Of a stretch of 64,000 nt of DNA, positions 1 through 11,672 are shown one piece after another. The notes beneath the pieces are model-generated. The model made no database searches. It was not told the origin of the DNA and saw only the letters and a program-made list of their open reading frames with translations. Source of the stretch: Mycolicibacterium anyangense (lineage in GTDB: Bacteria; Actinomycetota; Actinomycetes; Mycobacteriales; Mycobacteriaceae); assembly GCF_010731855.1 (NCBI RefSeq), contig NZ_AP022620.1, forward strand, positions 3,162,001 to 3,226,000. The letters are read 5' to 3'. Within the stretch, counting starts at the first letter, position 1. Every line of letters begins with the position of its first letter. The position numbers and the translations under genes were made by a program.

Positions 1-336
1 TCGGTGCTGCCGCCGGACTACGTCGGTCCGCGCAGTGCCGGCACCGCGATCCTGTTCGTCCTGCTGCCCGGGCAGCAGTCCGCCTGGCACACCGTACGCA
101 GCGCCGAGCTGTGGTTCCACCATCGTGGCAGCCCGCTGCTGCTGGAGATCGGCCGCGAACAGTCCAGTGCCACACCATATGTGCTGGGCCCTGACGTCAG
201 TGCCGGGCAGCACCCGCAGCTGATCGTGCCGCCCGGCTATTGGCAGCGCGCCGAGCCCCGCGACGACGAGGCGACGCTGGTCAGTTGCGTGGTGGTGCCC
301 GGGTTCGACTTCGCCGACTTCGCGCTCAGTTCCTGA
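1..336 (+). CDS. Cupin-fold protein (DUF985/cupin_5 type), 5' end outside the window
   Basis: The frame is open at the left edge, so the N-terminus is missing and about 111 residues are visible. The visible part has the features of the cupin_5/DUF985 group: a WHTVRSAELWFHHRG segment (His and Glu on the first cupin strand), then LLLEIG, and a later LIVPPGYWQRAEP segment typical of the second cupin motif. Proteins of this group are small single-domain beta-barrels of uncertain function, sometimes likened to sugar epimerases or isomerases. The 3' end overlaps the convergent BKACE gene by 11 bases. The fold assignment is fairly secure, but no substrate can be named. Confidence 0.7.
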   Translation, partial: SVLPPDYVGPRSAGTAILFVLLPGQQSAWHTVRSAELWFHHRGSPLLLEIGREQSSATPYVLGPDVSAGQHPQLIVPPGYWQRAEPRDDEATLVSCVVVPGFDFADFALSS

Positions 337-1075
337 TCTCACCGAGGATCTGCACGGCGGCCGCGACCAGTTCGGCATTGCCCGGCGCCGGCGATCCGTC
401 CGGCAGCAGCACGGTGTCCTCCAGGCCGATGCGGGTTTGCAGACCGCGCACACCGGCATGCCGCAACAGCGGCCAGCAGCTGTCGTCGAGGCCATGCAGC
501 AGCACCGGCGCCGGCGACCCGGCGCTGCGGATGCGCGCCAGCAGATCATCGGCGGTCGCGGTGTCACCGTCGGCCTGCAGTTCGATCATCACCCGCAGGC
601 AGTGCGGCGCCACCTCCGAGCGCGCCCACGACTGCGCCGCCTCGGCATGGAAGATCCCGACCTCCACCCCGAGTCCCCGGCTCAGCAGCAACTGGGCCAG
701 TTCCTCGGAACCGGGTTCGTGCCAGTTCACCGACGCGAAATCCGGCAGCACCTCCCAGGACCGGACCGCTTCCAGCCGCGCCTGCGGATCGGGCAGCGCC
801 CAGAAACCCGTCGTCACCCCCAACGGCAGCCCCGGGACGGCGTGGCGCACCGCGCTCACCGCCGCTCCCACGGTGTCGGCCAGCAGCGAGTCCACCCCGT
901 CGGGCGTCTTGGGGTGCAGATGCACGGCCTGCGCACCGGCCCGGTGGGCGGCGAGGGCGGCATCGGCGAGCTGCTGCGGGCTGACCGGAAGGCCGGGATG
1001 CTGGTCGGGGGTGCGGGCACCGTTGATACAGGCCTTGACGTACGGACGCGGGGAATCGGAAGAGGATGAAGCCAT
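326..1075 (-). CDS. Beta-keto acid cleavage enzyme family protein (DUF849/BKACE)
   Basis: This 249-residue TIM-barrel protein starts with YVKACINGARTPDQHPGLPVS, the usual opening of DUF849 proteins. An early AVHLHPKTPDG segment supplies the His-x-His zinc ligands, and the late GLQTRIGLEDTVLLPDG segment carries the conserved Glu. Characterised family members (Kce and relatives) use acetyl-CoA and zinc to split beta-keto acids into acetoacetate and a new CoA ester. The ATG at 1075 was chosen over an ATG seven codons upstream because the family homology begins just after it. It is convergent with the cupin gene and stands alone on its strand, so the substrate cannot be inferred from neighbours. 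Confidence 0.8.
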   Translation of the reverse strand: MASSSSDSPRPYVKACINGARTPDQHPGLPVSPQQLADAALAAHRAGAQAVHLHPKTPDGVDSLLADTVGAAVSAVRHAVPGLPLGVTTGFWALPDPQARLEAVRSWEVLPDFASVNWHEPGSEELAQLLLSRGLGVEVGIFHAEAAQSWARSEVAPHCLRVMIELQADGDTATADDLLARIRSAGSPAPVLLHGLDDSCWPLLRHAGVRGLQTRIGLEDTVLLPDGSPAPGNAELVAAAVQILGEIRN

Positions 1076-1125
1076 ACCCCAATCTTGACCCGTCATGGCG
1101 AAGGTTTCCGAAGTAGCGTTTCCCC

Positions 1126-2844
1126 ATGCACGGCCACACCATCGTCTGCGGCGACGATGCGCTCGCGATGCGCATCATCGACGAGCTCAACAATGCCGAG
1201 CTCAGCGTGGTCACCCTGCAGTCCCCCGACGGGCTGGAAGCGGCTGGTATCGGCACCGCCGACGCGATCATCTGCGCCGCCGACGACGATGCCCTGAACC
1301 TCGAGATCGCCCTGCTTGCCCGACAGGCCAACCCGGGGGTCCGGGTGGTCACCCGGCTGGCCAACACCGTGCTGCGCAAGGCGATGTCCGACGACAATGG
1401 TCCCGGCGCGGTGCTGGACATCGCCGATCTGGCCGCCCCCTCGGTGGTCGAGGCACTGCTGGAACGCACCACGCACACGATCACCGCCGCCGGGATCGAC
1501 TTCGTCGTCTCCGGTGCGACGGCCACTCACGAGGACACCCTGCGCTCGATGTACGGCGACCTCGCCCCAGTGGCCATCATCCGCGGCGAGCACTCCGAGC
1601 ATCCCGGCGAGGTGATCGCCTGTCCCGGCCGTGACGAACGGGTGCACCCCGGCGACTGGACGGCGATGATCGGCACCGCCGAGGAGCTGACGGAGCGTGG
1701 CATCAGGATCGCCAAGCCGATACCGTCGACGCCGCGGGAACGACCGCTGGTGGTTCGCGTCGCTGACGCGGTGCGCGCCTTCCGCGACGACCTCAACCCG
1801 ATGTTCTACCGGGCGCTGGCGGTGGCGGCCGGGCTGCTGCTGGGCTCGACGATCATGCTGCGCTTCGCCTATAAACAGCCTGGTATGAGTTGGGTTGACG
1901 CCCTGTACTTTTCGGCCGAGACCATCGCGACGGTGGGTTACGGCGACTTCAACTTCCTGCAGCAGCCGACCTGGCTTCGGCTGTGGGGTATCGCAATGAT
2001 GTTCGCCGGTGTGGCCACCACCGCCATCGTGGTGGCCTTCGTCGCCGACGTGCTGCTGTCCCGGCGGCTGTCGCAGGCGGCCAGCAGGCAGCGCATCCGC
2101 CACCTGCACCGCCACGTCGTCATCGTCGGGCTGGGCTCGTTCGGGATCCGGGTGGCCACCGTGCTGAAGGCCGCCGGACATGACGTCGCGGTGATCGAGC
2201 GCAACGAGGACAACCGGTACCTGGCCGCAGCCGCCGAACTCGAACTCCCGGTGATCTTCGGCGACGCCACCCTGCGCCAGACGCTGGCGGCCGCCCGCCT
2301 CGACGACGCCCGGGCCATCGCGGTGCTCACCCAGGACGACATGGTCAACATCGAGACCGGCATCGTGCTGCGCGAAATGTTCGGCCCGCGCACCGCACCG
2401 GAGCTGCACCGCCCGGACGTCCCGATCGTCCTGCGCATCTACGACCGCGCCCTGGGGGCCGCCGTGGGCCAGCGGTTCGGCTTCGCCTACGTGCGCTCCA
2501 CCGTCGATCTGGCCACGCCGTGGTTCATCGGCGCCGCGATGGGCCTCGACGTCCTGGGCACCTTCTCGGTAGGCCAGCGCTCGTTCATGCTCGGCGGCGT
2601 GCGGGTGCTGCCCGACAGCGAACTCGACGGGCTGCGGATGTTCGAGCTGTCCACCCAGACCCGGGTGATCGCCATCGAACGCGAGGGGTCGCCGGTGCGG
2701 TTGCATCCGCGCCGCGAGACCCAACTGGTCGCCGGGGACACCGCCTATCTGGTGGGGCCCTACCGCGAACTGATCGACACGATGCGCAAGGGCCAGCGGG
2801 CCTCGCAACCCGGCCGGGTCACGCCAACCCATTGGACGGGCTAA
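1126..2844 (+). CDS. Potassium channel protein with two TrkA/RCK-type domains
   Basis: This 572-residue membrane protein has a TrkA-N-like domain (about 3-130), a regulatory stretch, a two-helix pore module with the selectivity filter TVGYGD at residues 269-274, then a second TrkA-N domain beginning IVGLGSFGIRVA (about 333 on) and a C-terminal TrkA-C-like region. The pore implies K+ conduction across the inner membrane, with the cytoplasmic Rossmann domains gating by nucleotide or ion binding. The first Rossmann domain has IVCGDDALAMRII where a GxGxxG loop would be, so it probably binds dinucleotide poorly, whereas the second looks intact. It is a single-gene unit ending at a strong hairpin. 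The channel call is secure, but the regulatory ligand is not known. Confidence 0.88.
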   Translation: MHGHTIVCGDDALAMRIIDELNNAELSVVTLQSPDGLEAAGIGTADAIICAADDDALNLEIALLARQANPGVRVVTRLANTVLRKAMSDDNGPGAVLDIADLAAPSVVEALLERTTHTITAAGIDFVVSGATATHEDTLRSMYGDLAPVAIIRGEHSEHPGEVIACPGRDERVHPGDWTAMIGTAEELTERGIRIAKPIPSTPRERPLVVRVADAVRAFRDDLNPMFYRALAVAAGLLLGSTIMLRFAYKQPGMSWVDALYFSAETIATVGYGDFNFLQQPTWLRLWGIAMMFAGVATTAIVVAFVADVLLSRRLSQAASRQRIRHLHRHVVIVGLGSFGIRVATVLKAAGHDVAVIERNEDNRYLAAAAELELPVIFGDATLRQTLAAARLDDARAIAVLTQDDMVNIETGIVLREMFGPRTAPELHRPDVPIVLRIYDRALGAAVGQRFGFAYVRSTVDLATPWFIGAAMGLDVLGTFSVGQRSFMLGGVRVLPDSELDGLRMFELSTQTRVIAIEREGSPVRLHPRRETQLVAGDTAYLVGPYRELIDTMRKGQRASQPGRVTPTHWTG

Positions 2845-2888
2845 CCGGCGCCGACAGGTGGCGCTCACCGACGCAGTCTAGAAAGAGC

Positions 2889-2925
2889 GAGCCGGCGGAC
2901 GGGGGAGAACTCCGTCCGCCGGCTC
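2889..2925. terminator. Bidirectional stem-loop between channel and usp genes
   Basis: A perfect 14-bp inverted repeat (arms 2889-2902 and 2912-2925) with a 9-base loop lies between the convergent stops of the channel gene and the universal stress protein gene. There is no long U-tract, as is usual in mycobacteria. Position and perfection make it a good shared terminator. Confidence 0.8.
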
Positions 2926-2945
2926 AAGGCGCGCGCCGTGGGGTG

Positions 2946-3869
2946 CTAGTAACGACGCGCGACAATCAGGGGGATGGTGACGGTGTGGGCCAGCGCGGTG
3001 CCGACCGAGCCGAGCAGCATCCCGGCGAACCCGCCACGACCGTGGCTGCCCACGACCAGCAGCTGCGCGCCCTGGGCCTGCTCGGCCAGGTACCGCGCGG
3101 GCTGATCGCGTACCACCACGCGATGCACGGTGACGTCGGGGTGGTCCTCGGCCATCCCGGCCAACCGCTGCGACAAGACTTCTTCTTCGGTCACCATGAC
3201 CGCCGCCCAGTCCACTCCCGGAACCGAGAACAGGCTGTCGTCACTCCAGGCGTGCACGGCCACCAGGTCGACGCCCAGGCGAGCGGCTTCGGCGAATGCG
3301 AGTGTGACGGCCTCCACCGAGGCCGGGGATCCGTCCACGCCGACGACCACGGGTAGCTGCGGCGCCGGGGTCGGGCCGTCGTGGATCACCGCCACCGGGC
3401 AGTGCGCATGGTGCAGCAGGCCGGTGCTGGCCGACCCGAGCAGGGTGCGCCGGAAGGCACCCATGCCGCGGCTACCCACGACGATCAGCTCAGCACCCTT
3501 GGACAGGTCGATCAGCGTCGGCACCGGCGCAGCGTGATAGATGTCGGTGTCGGCGATGCGGACGGTGGCACCGGTCTCGGCCCCAACCTGGGCGACCAAC
3601 TCGGTGGCCTCCCGCAACACTTCGCGGGCCTGGGTGTCCTGCCACTGCTCGAACTCGGCGGGCACCGGCAGCATCACGTTGGTGACCGATGGTGCGGCAG
3701 CGACGTGGACCAGGCGCAGTGGGATGTTGCGGCGGGCACCCTGAGCGGCGGCCCACCGGACCGCGGCGTTCGAGGATGCCGAACCGTCGACGCCGACCAC
3801 GATCTCACCGGATGCGGCGGGGCTGTGCACCATCTCGTCCTCCCCGCTCGCGTCGGCCAGTGCGGCCAT
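2946..3869 (-). CDS. Universal stress protein, tandem UspA domains
   Basis: The 307-residue protein contains two USP domains. The first begins [18 protein letters not shown] and ends with the ATP-loop motif [17 protein letters not shown]. The second begins [15 protein letters not shown] and ends with [17 protein letters not shown]. Both have the G-2x-G-9x-G(S/T) signature of ATP-binding USPs such as mycobacterial Rv2005c and Rv2623. Such proteins are cytoplasmic and are typically induced in hypoxia or dormancy. The gene is divergent from devR, and the intervening DNA holds a DosR box. In M. tuberculosis a USP gene (Rv3134c) precedes devR on the same strand, so the arrangement here differs. 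An alternative start lies 12 codons downstream at 3833. Confidence 0.9.
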   Translation of the reverse strand: MAALADASGEDEMVHSPAASGEIVVGVDGSASSNAAVRWAAAQGARRNIPLRLVHVAAAPSVTNVMLPVPAEFEQWQDTQAREVLREATELVAQVGAETGATVRIADTDIYHAAPVPTLIDLSKGAELIVVGSRGMGAFRRTLLGSASTGLLHHAHCPVAVIHDGPTPAPQLPVVVGVDGSPASVEAVTLAFAEAARLGVDLVAVHAWSDDSLFSVPGVDWAAVMVTEEEVLSQRLAGMAEDHPDVTVHRVVVRDQPARYLAEQAQGAQLLVVGSHGRGGFAGMLLGSVGTALAHTVTIPLIVARRY

Positions 3870-3950
3870 GTCGACTACGACAATCCCTGGTCGGGGCCCT
3901 CCAATGCCAGTAGTCTTGGGCCCCTGCCGGCAAGGCGTTGGTCAGGTGTT

Positions 3951-3970
3951 TTCGGGACCAAAGTCCCTAC
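3951..3970 (+). promoter_or_regulatory. DosR (DevR) box upstream of devR
   Basis: The core GGGACCAAAGTCCC at 3954-3967 is close to the palindromic DosR consensus GGGACTWWAGTCCC and is preceded by TTC, as in the consensus flank. It lies 35 bases upstream of the devR GTG and about 80 bases from the divergent usp start. It fits autoregulation of devRS and possible co-control of usp. Confidence 0.75.
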
Positions 3971-4002
3971 CCGGCCGGGACGCTTTCAGGCTCTACTGCG
4001 GT

Positions 4003-6199
<2,197 letters not shown>

Positions 6200-6217
6200 C
6201 TGAACTGCCCTAGCCGG

Positions 6218-6445
6218 TCAGGCCGAGATCTCGACGACGGGGTGTTGGCCGAACTCGGAGCGGCAGTAGCGCTCGACGAACAGCGGCACATAGTCCCGGA
6301 TCCGGGCACCGTCGAACCGGCTGTGCGCGACGTCCACGGTCTCGGAGATCACGTGCTCGGGCACGTAGGGGAACTCGTCGGCGAGGCGCTGCACCACCTG
6401 TGCCATCTGGCGTTGTTCTTCGGCACGTTCCACGCCCGTCATCAT
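6218..6445 (-). CDS. Small three-helix-bundle domain protein
   Basis: About 75 residues begin MMTGVERAEEQRQMAQVVQRL and continue with ADEFPYVPEHVISETVDVAH and RFDGARIRDYVPLFVERYCR. This pattern is recognisable in short actinobacterial proteins described as three-helix-bundle dimerisation domains, often seen alone in mycobacteria. Function is unknown. Either of two adjacent ATGs (6445 or 6442) could start it. The longer open frame upstream is not homologous in character and is rejected as coding. The gene is convergent with devS, with 18 bases between stops, so it may share hypoxia or stress context, though no DosR box was seen upstream of it. Confidence 0.6.
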   Translation of the reverse strand: MMTGVERAEEQRQMAQVVQRLADEFPYVPEHVISETVDVAHSRFDGARIRDYVPLFVERYCRSEFGQHPVVEISA

Positions 6446-6587
6446 CGAACGCCGAGGGCCGTTTACGCAACCGTCGATAGGTGATCTCGATGACAAGGCG
6501 TCGACGACTTGGTGAACGTAAAAAGTTGCCGCGGCAATGACTTCGGCTCGTTGCGCGGGCGCAAGAACGGTCGGATACAGTTCGCGC

Positions 6588-6962
6588 GTGACCCCACTGA
6601 GGAGCCGCGAGCAGCGCGTAGAACCCCTGTCTGAATCGGCGAATCGCCAGCAGGCCGAACACTTGCGTGAGATGCTGCTGGCCCAGTGTGACGAGCTCGA
6701 CGCCGACCTGGTCACCTATGGTTCGGCCCTGGAGCGCTACCAGCGCCGCGGCGAACAGACCCAGGCCCGGCGCATCCGCGGCATGATCCGCACCGCGGAG
6801 CGCGAGCGCAGGGCGGTCCAGGACCTCATCGCCAACCTGGAGCAGCGGTTCCTCGAGACGGGTCCCGCCCGGCCGCAACCGGCGTCGAACCCGGCCCGGC
6901 ACCCGGTCAACCGGGTGCACCCGCACCCGAGCCCGCACCGGGTCATCCGGGCCGGCCGCTAA
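6588..6962 (+). CDS. Small basic helical protein of unknown function
   Basis: The product is 124 residues from a GTG at 6588. Residues about 15-90 are strongly helical and charged (QQAEHLREMLLAQCDELDAD, then repeated Glu/Arg-rich helices), suggesting a coiled coil or helical hairpin. The tail is rich in Pro, His and Arg. I do not recognise a family. An in-frame extension to 6537 exists, but its composition is unlike the rest. The stop overlaps that of the convergent SRPBCC gene by four bases. Coding is supported by uninterrupted frame and plausible composition rather than homology. Confidence 0.55.
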   Translation: MTPLRSREQRVEPLSESANRQQAEHLREMLLAQCDELDADLVTYGSALERYQRRGEQTQARRIRGMIRTAERERRAVQDLIANLEQRFLETGPARPQPASNPARHPVNRVHPHPSPHRVIRAGR

Positions 6963-7405
6963 GCGGGCGAGAACACCGTCACGAACCGGTCCAGCGACTC
7001 CTTGATGTCGCTGCGCAGCGCACCGGCCACCAGCATGCCGATCGGCCCGAACAATGCCGGACCGCCCAGGTGGACATCCATGGTGACCACCGACGAGTCG
7101 GCGTCGGTGTCGTGCGGCCGGACCTTGCCGATGAGTTTGACCTTCACTCCCCCGACGCCGGCCCCGTTGAGCGTCATCGCCTCCGGCGGCTTGAAGTGCA
7201 CGATGGTCCACTTCACGCGGTTGGGCATGCCCTTGACCTCGACGATGGACTCCACCTCGGTGCCCTTGTCGAGGGTCTCGGGCAGCGTGGAGCGCCAGAC
7301 CCGGTGAATGGTGAGCCATTCCTTGTACCGGGACAGGTCAGAGGCGTGCTGCCAGGCTTGCTCGGGCGGTAACGGAACGTCTACGGATACGGAGAGTTTC
7401 GCCAT
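6959..7405 (-). CDS. SRPBCC-family protein, Rv0910-like (putative toxin partner)
   Basis: The 148-residue protein reads SVSVDVPLPPEQAWQHASDL near its start, then YKEWLTIHRVWRS, and ends GPIGMLVAGALRSDI and ESLDRFVTVFS. This closely resembles recalled M. tuberculosis Rv0910, a START/SRPBCC hydrophobic-pocket protein. Rv0909-Rv0910 has been proposed as a toxin-antitoxin pair in which Rv0910 is the toxin. Here it lies 12 bases downstream of an Rv0909-like gene, in the same order and behind ctpE as in H37Rv. Family assignment is strong. The toxin role is taken from the literature on the homologue and is not evident from sequence. Confidence 0.82.
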   Translation of the reverse strand: MAKLSVSVDVPLPPEQAWQHASDLSRYKEWLTIHRVWRSTLPETLDKGTEVESIVEVKGMPNRVKWTIVHFKPPEAMTLNGAGVGGVKVKLIGKVRPHDTDADSSVVTMDVHLGGPALFGPIGMLVAGALRSDIKESLDRFVTVFSPA

Positions 7406-7417
7406 GCCTTATTTCTA

Positions 7418-7630
7418 CTAGGCCGGCTTGTCGTCCGTGTCGGTCGTCTTCTTGACGGCCTCGGCGCCCTTCTCGACAGCGCTCTTCGCCGCATCCTGGA
7501 CCTTGTCGACGGCCTCGGAGAACTTGCCCTGGGTCTTCTCGTCGATGATGTCGCCGGCCTTGTCGATCGCCGCCTCCACCTTGTCGGCGTTCTGGCTCAA
7601 TACTTCCTTGGCCTTGTCGATGAAACTCAT
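7418..7630 (-). CDS. Rv0909-like small antitoxin-family protein
   Basis: About 70 residues, highly charged and helical: SFIDKAKEVLSQNADKVEAA, then IDKAGDIIDEKTQGKFSEAVDK and a Lys/Ala/Asp-rich tail. This is the Rv0909/MT0933 antitoxin family. The ATG at 7630 is preceded by an AAAGGG ribosome-binding site at good spacing and lies two bases beyond the ctpE stop. A GTG two codons upstream (7636) would overlap the ctpE stop instead. Translation is probably coupled to ctpE. Its partner is presumably the SRPBCC protein encoded next. Confidence 0.8.
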   Translation of the reverse strand: MSFIDKAKEVLSQNADKVEAAIDKAGDIIDEKTQGKFSEAVDKVQDAAKSAVEKGAEAVKKTTDTDDKPA

Positions 7631-7632
7631 GG

Positions 7633-10074
7633 TCACCCTTTCTTCTCAACGCAACCAGGCTCAATCTTGCCCCCGGCCGATGGCCGCCACAAGGTTCGCG
7701 GTTCGCCGAGTACCCGCCCCTGGATCCACCACAGCGCCTCGATGATGATCGCCGCGACCAGGCCGATCGCCAGCGCCGTCGAGGTGGTCTGGACATTCGA
7801 CGGGTCGAGCATGAACTCCTTGCGCGCCAGCGGAATGGCGAAGATCACCACGTAGGCCAGACCGGAGACGGCCACCAGGGCCACCCGCCACCACTGGTAG
7901 GGCCGGGCCACCACGGCCAGCACCCACACCGCGCCCATCAGCAGGGTGATCAGCGCGGCGGTCGAGGCCTGCATCTGCTCCACGGTGGTGGCGCTGTCGC
8001 GGTAGGCGATCACGTAGGACACGAAGGTCGCCAGGCCGATCACCACGCCCGACGGCAGCGCCGAGACCATCACCCGGCGCACGAACCCGGTATGGGCACG
8101 CTCGTTGTTGGGTGCCAGCGACAGGATGAAGGCCGGGATGCCGATGGTGAACCAGGCCGCGATGGTCACGTGGATCGGCTGGAACGGATAGAGCAGCGGG
8201 TCGGTGCCGAAGAACTTCGATGACAGCCCCGCCAGCCCGACGAGCAGGGCCAGCAACACCGAGTACACCGTCTTGGTGAGGAACAGGTTGGACACCCGCT
8301 CGATGTTGCCGATCACCCGCCTGCCCTCACCCACGACGTAGGGCAGCGTGGCGAACTTGTTGTCCAGCAACACGATCTGCGCCACCGCACGCGATGCCGG
8401 GCTGCCGGAGCCCATCGCCACACCGATGTCGGCATCCTTGAGCGCGAGCACGTCGTTGACGCCGTCGCCGGTCATCGCGACGGTGTGATCGCGGGACTGC
8501 AGCGCGTGCACCATGGCCCGCTTCTGGTCCGGGCGCACCCGCCCGAAGGTGGTGTACTCGGCCATCGTGTCGGCCAGTTCGTCGGGTTCGGACGGCAGCT
8601 GACGGGCGTCCATGGTCTCGCCCTGAAGCCCGAGCGAACCGGCCACCGCACCCACCGAAACCGCGTTGTCGCCGGAAATCACCTTCACCGAGACCTGCTG
8701 GGAGGCAAAGTATTCCAAGGTGTCACGGGCGTCCGGGCGGACCCGCTGCTCCAGGACCACCAGGGCGACGGGAGTGACGGTGCCAGGTGCCTGCGGGCTG
8801 TCGACCGGGACGTCACTGGAACCGAGCAACAGCACCCGCAGCCCGCGCGAACCGATCTCCTCGGCCTGCGCGGCAGCCGGCGAGTCCGGGTCCAGCAGCA
8901 CGTCGGGCGCACCGATCAGCCAGTTGCCGTGCTCGCCGTAGGACGCGCCGCTCCACTTGGTGGCCGACTTGAACGGCGCGCTGGCTGTGGTGGTCCAGCC
9001 CGGCGGGTCGGGATACGCCTCACCGATGGCCTGCATGCTGGCGTTGGGCTTCGGATCGTCGGCCACAAGGGCGCCAAGGACTTTCGCGACCAGATCGGGA
9101 GTGACGTCGGTGCCCTCGGCGGTTACCGACGCCACCTCGGACAACCGCATCCCGTTCTCGGTGAGGGTTCCGGTCTTGTCCGCGCACACCACGTCGACGC
9201 GGGCCAGGCCCTCGATGGCGGGCAGTTCCTGGACCAGGCACTGGCGCCGGCCAAGCCGGACCACCCCGACGGCGAAGGCGATCGACGTCATCAGCACCAG
9301 ACCTTCCGGGACCATCGGCACCAGCGCACCGACCATCCGCAGCACCGACTCCCGCCAGCCGACCCCGGTGGTGAACAGCTGGGTGTAGATGGTCAGCAGG
9401 CCCGCCGGCCACAGCAGGTAGGTGATGAACTGCAGGATCTTGTTGATGCCGCTGCGCAGTTCGGACTTCACCAGGGTGAACTTGCTGGCCTCCTCGGCCA
9501 GCCGGGCCGCGTAGGCCTCCCGGCCCACCTTGGTGGCCCGGTAGGCACCGGTGCCCGCGACGACGAAACTGCCCGACATCACCGCGGCGCCGACGTCTTT
9601 GGGAATCGGGTCGGCTTCACCGGTCAGCAGCGACTCGTCGACCTCCAGCATCGATGCCTCGAGCAATTCACCGTCGACCACGATCTGGTCACCGGGCCCC
9701 AGTTCGATGATGTCGTCGAGGACGACCTCGTTGGGCGCCAAGGGTTTCGTGCCCGACTGGCGGCGCACGGTGGGTTTGGCCTGCCCGACGATGGCCAGGT
9801 TGTCCAGGGTCTTCTTGGCCCGCAGTTCCTGGATGATGCCGATGCCGCTGTTGGCGATGATGAGCAGGCCGAACAGCCCGTTGATCAGCGATCCGGTGGC
9901 CAGCACAATCAGCAGCAGCACACCGAGGATGGCGTTGATCCGGGTGAAGACGTTGGCCCGGACGATCTCGTTGACACTGCGCGACGCCCGGCTGGGGACG
10001 TCGTTGGTCTTACCTTCGGCGGTGCGTGCGGCGACCTCGGCGTCGCTCAGACCGGTCGCGGTGCTGGCAGTCAT
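7633..10074 (-). CDS. ctpE: Cation-translocating P-type ATPase CtpE
   Basis: The 813-residue P-type ATPase has the actuator motif [11 protein letters not shown], the phosphorylation motif [14 protein letters not shown] (catalytic Asp near residue 298), the hinge motif [17 protein letters not shown] and C-terminal membrane helices. Family knowledge: mycobacterial CtpE (Rv0908) is a Ca2+ uptake ATPase that affects cell-surface integrity. It sits within the echA6-to-Rv0910-like operon, overlapping the upstream lipoprotein gene by 4 bases (ATGA). Length is close to that of Rv0908. Identity as CtpE rests on family resemblance plus the conserved neighbourhood on both sides. Confidence 0.9.
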   Translation of the reverse strand: MTASTATGLSDAEVAARTAEGKTNDVPSRASRSVNEIVRANVFTRINAILGVLLLIVLATGSLINGLFGLLIIANSGIGIIQELRAKKTLDNLAIVGQAKPTVRRQSGTKPLAPNEVVLDDIIELGPGDQIVVDGELLEASMLEVDESLLTGEADPIPKDVGAAVMSGSFVVAGTGAYRATKVGREAYAARLAEEASKFTLVKSELRSGINKILQFITYLLWPAGLLTIYTQLFTTGVGWRESVLRMVGALVPMVPEGLVLMTSIAFAVGVVRLGRRQCLVQELPAIEGLARVDVVCADKTGTLTENGMRLSEVASVTAEGTDVTPDLVAKVLGALVADDPKPNASMQAIGEAYPDPPGWTTTASAPFKSATKWSGASYGEHGNWLIGAPDVLLDPDSPAAAQAEEIGSRGLRVLLLGSSDVPVDSPQAPGTVTPVALVVLEQRVRPDARDTLEYFASQQVSVKVISGDNAVSVGAVAGSLGLQGETMDARQLPSEPDELADTMAEYTTFGRVRPDQKRAMVHALQSRDHTVAMTGDGVNDVLALKDADIGVAMGSGSPASRAVAQIVLLDNKFATLPYVVGEGRRVIGNIERVSNLFLTKTVYSVLLALLVGLAGLSSKFFGTDPLLYPFQPIHVTIAAWFTIGIPAFILSLAPNNERAHTGFVRRVMVSALPSGVVIGLATFVSYVIAYRDSATTVEQMQASTAALITLLMGAVWVLAVVARPYQWWRVALVAVSGLAYVVIFAIPLARKEFMLDPSNVQTTSTALAIGLVAAIIIEALWWIQGRVLGEPRTLWRPSAGGKIEPGCVEKKG

Positions 10075-11663
10075 TTGGTGAAAGTGCCCATCTTCTCGTC
10101 GTCGTAGTACTCCAGCGTGAGTTTGTCGCCGTCGAAACGGGCCGCGGAAATGCTTCCGGGCGGCGAGTTTTCGTCGACGAAGCTCAGGGCGAACTCATCA
10201 CCGTCCCAGTGGGTCAGCTCGAAGGTCTGCCCCTTGGGTCCCAGTGCCACGGTGAGCTTGCCGTCCTTCTCGGCGACGGTGGCCGGCCCCCAGAACGCAT
10301 TGGCGTAGGTGCCGGCGTAACTGGCCAGCGGCTTGGCCGGCGCGGCATTGGCCGGCGGCTGCTTACCGGACAGCGACCCCACCGGCGCGTCCATCGTGGC
10401 GAAGGCATCGCCGTAGAGCTTGCGCCAGTCTTCGCGGACCTGGCCGAATTGGACGAGGTCGGCGAACTCAGCGGTCAGCGTCTCCGGGATCCCGCGCGGG
10501 GTGGCGTTGGTCAGCGCGACGATCGCGACATCGGCCGACGGGATGATCACGAAGTTCGTTCCGCTTCCGAGTTCGAAGGCCCCGGAATGGCTGATCTCAG
10601 TGCGCGCCGCGGAGGTGGTGCCGACGTTGAATCCGTAGCCGTAGAAACCCGACCGCATGGCCGGCTCACTGGGCGGGCTGGACACGATCTGCGGAGTCAG
10701 CGCCGGCAGCAGCGCGGCGGGATCCACGATCTGCCGGCCGTTGTAGGTTCCGTTGGCCAGCAGCATGGTCAGCCAGTGCGTCATGTCGTTGACCGACGAG
10801 CTGACCCCGCCCGCCGGAGACTCCGGATCGGGGTCACGCTGGTAGCGCGGCTGGTAGCCGCCGTCGATGCGGATGTGACCGAGCGCCTTGTCGGCGCGGG
10901 CCTCGAAGTCGGCGAACGTTGAACTGGTGGAGGCCATCCCCAGCGGCCGGTAGAGCACCTCGTCGCTGAGATCCTCCCAGGACTTACCCGCTGCGGCAGC
11001 AACGGCCTCGGCAGCGGCGGTGAGCCCGAAGTTGGTGTAGGCGTAGGAGATTCGGAACGGGCTCAGCGGATAGTTCCGCAGCCGCTCCAGCACGGCGCGG
11101 CGGTCGTAGCCCAGGTCCTCCAGCTTGTCACCGGCGTGGTCGGGCAGACCGGAACGGTGCGAGTACAGGTCACCGATGGCTACCATCCTGGTGACCGCCG
11201 GATCGGACAGCGCGAACCAGGGCAGCTTGTCGACCACCGGGGTGTCCCAGGTGATCGCCCTGGTGCCAACCTGATGGGCCACCACGGTGGACCCGATCGA
11301 CTTGGACACCGAGGCCAGCTGGAACACCGTGTCGGGATCCACCTTGTTCGACGGGTCATCGGCGGGCCTGGTGTTGTCCTTGACACCAAATCCCTTGGCG
11401 TACACCGTCTTCCCGCCGTGAACGACCGCTACAGCCATCCCCGGGATACCGGAGGACCTCATCAGGTCTGCGGCGATCCCGTCGAGTTTGGCCACCGCGT
11501 TGTCGACGGCGTTGTCCGGCAGCGCCATCGCAGGCACCAGGGGCGGCGGAACGTCGGAGGGCACGGTGGCGGGTTCAGACTTGGGGCTGGTGCTGCAGGC
11601 GGTGAGAGTGGCCAACAGAACGACGGTCACGAGAAGTCTGCCCAGAGCGGTCATGGCTTGCAC
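10071..11663 (-). CDS. Beta-lactamase-fold serine hydrolase lipoprotein (Rv0907-like)
   Basis: The 530-residue protein begins with a lipoprotein signal peptide ([15 protein letters not shown], with lipidated Cys after the LTA lipobox). It carries class C beta-lactamase/PBP-like motifs: SVSK (SxxK) in [16 protein letters not shown] (YxN) in YAYTNFGLT, and HSGAFELG (HxG). A C-terminal beta domain of about 110 residues follows. It would be anchored outside the membrane and act as a peptidase, esterase or cell-wall hydrolase; the substrate is unknown. It corresponds by position and length to Rv0907. A second ATG three codons in (11654) is an equally good start. It is co-transcribed with ctpE (4-base overlap). 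Confidence 0.85.
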   Translation of the reverse strand: MQAMTALGRLLVTVVLLATLTACSTSPKSEPATVPSDVPPPLVPAMALPDNAVDNAVAKLDGIAADLMRSSGIPGMAVAVVHGGKTVYAKGFGVKDNTRPADDPSNKVDPDTVFQLASVSKSIGSTVVAHQVGTRAITWDTPVVDKLPWFALSDPAVTRMVAIGDLYSHRSGLPDHAGDKLEDLGYDRRAVLERLRNYPLSPFRISYAYTNFGLTAAAEAVAAAAGKSWEDLSDEVLYRPLGMASTSSTFADFEARADKALGHIRIDGGYQPRYQRDPDPESPAGGVSSSVNDMTHWLTMLLANGTYNGRQIVDPAALLPALTPQIVSSPPSEPAMRSGFYGYGFNVGTTSAARTEISHSGAFELGSGTNFVIIPSADVAIVALTNATPRGIPETLTAEFADLVQFGQVREDWRKLYGDAFATMDAPVGSLSGKQPPANAAPAKPLASYAGTYANAFWGPATVAEKDGKLTVALGPKGQTFELTHWDGDEFALSFVDENSPPGSISAARFDGDKLTLEYYDDEKMGTFTK

Positions 11664-11672
11664 CGTAGTGCG

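Noticed and set aside
3912..3931. Second DosR-like site in the usp-devR gap
   Set aside because: The best alignment to the core matches about 8 of 14 positions; at most a half-site.
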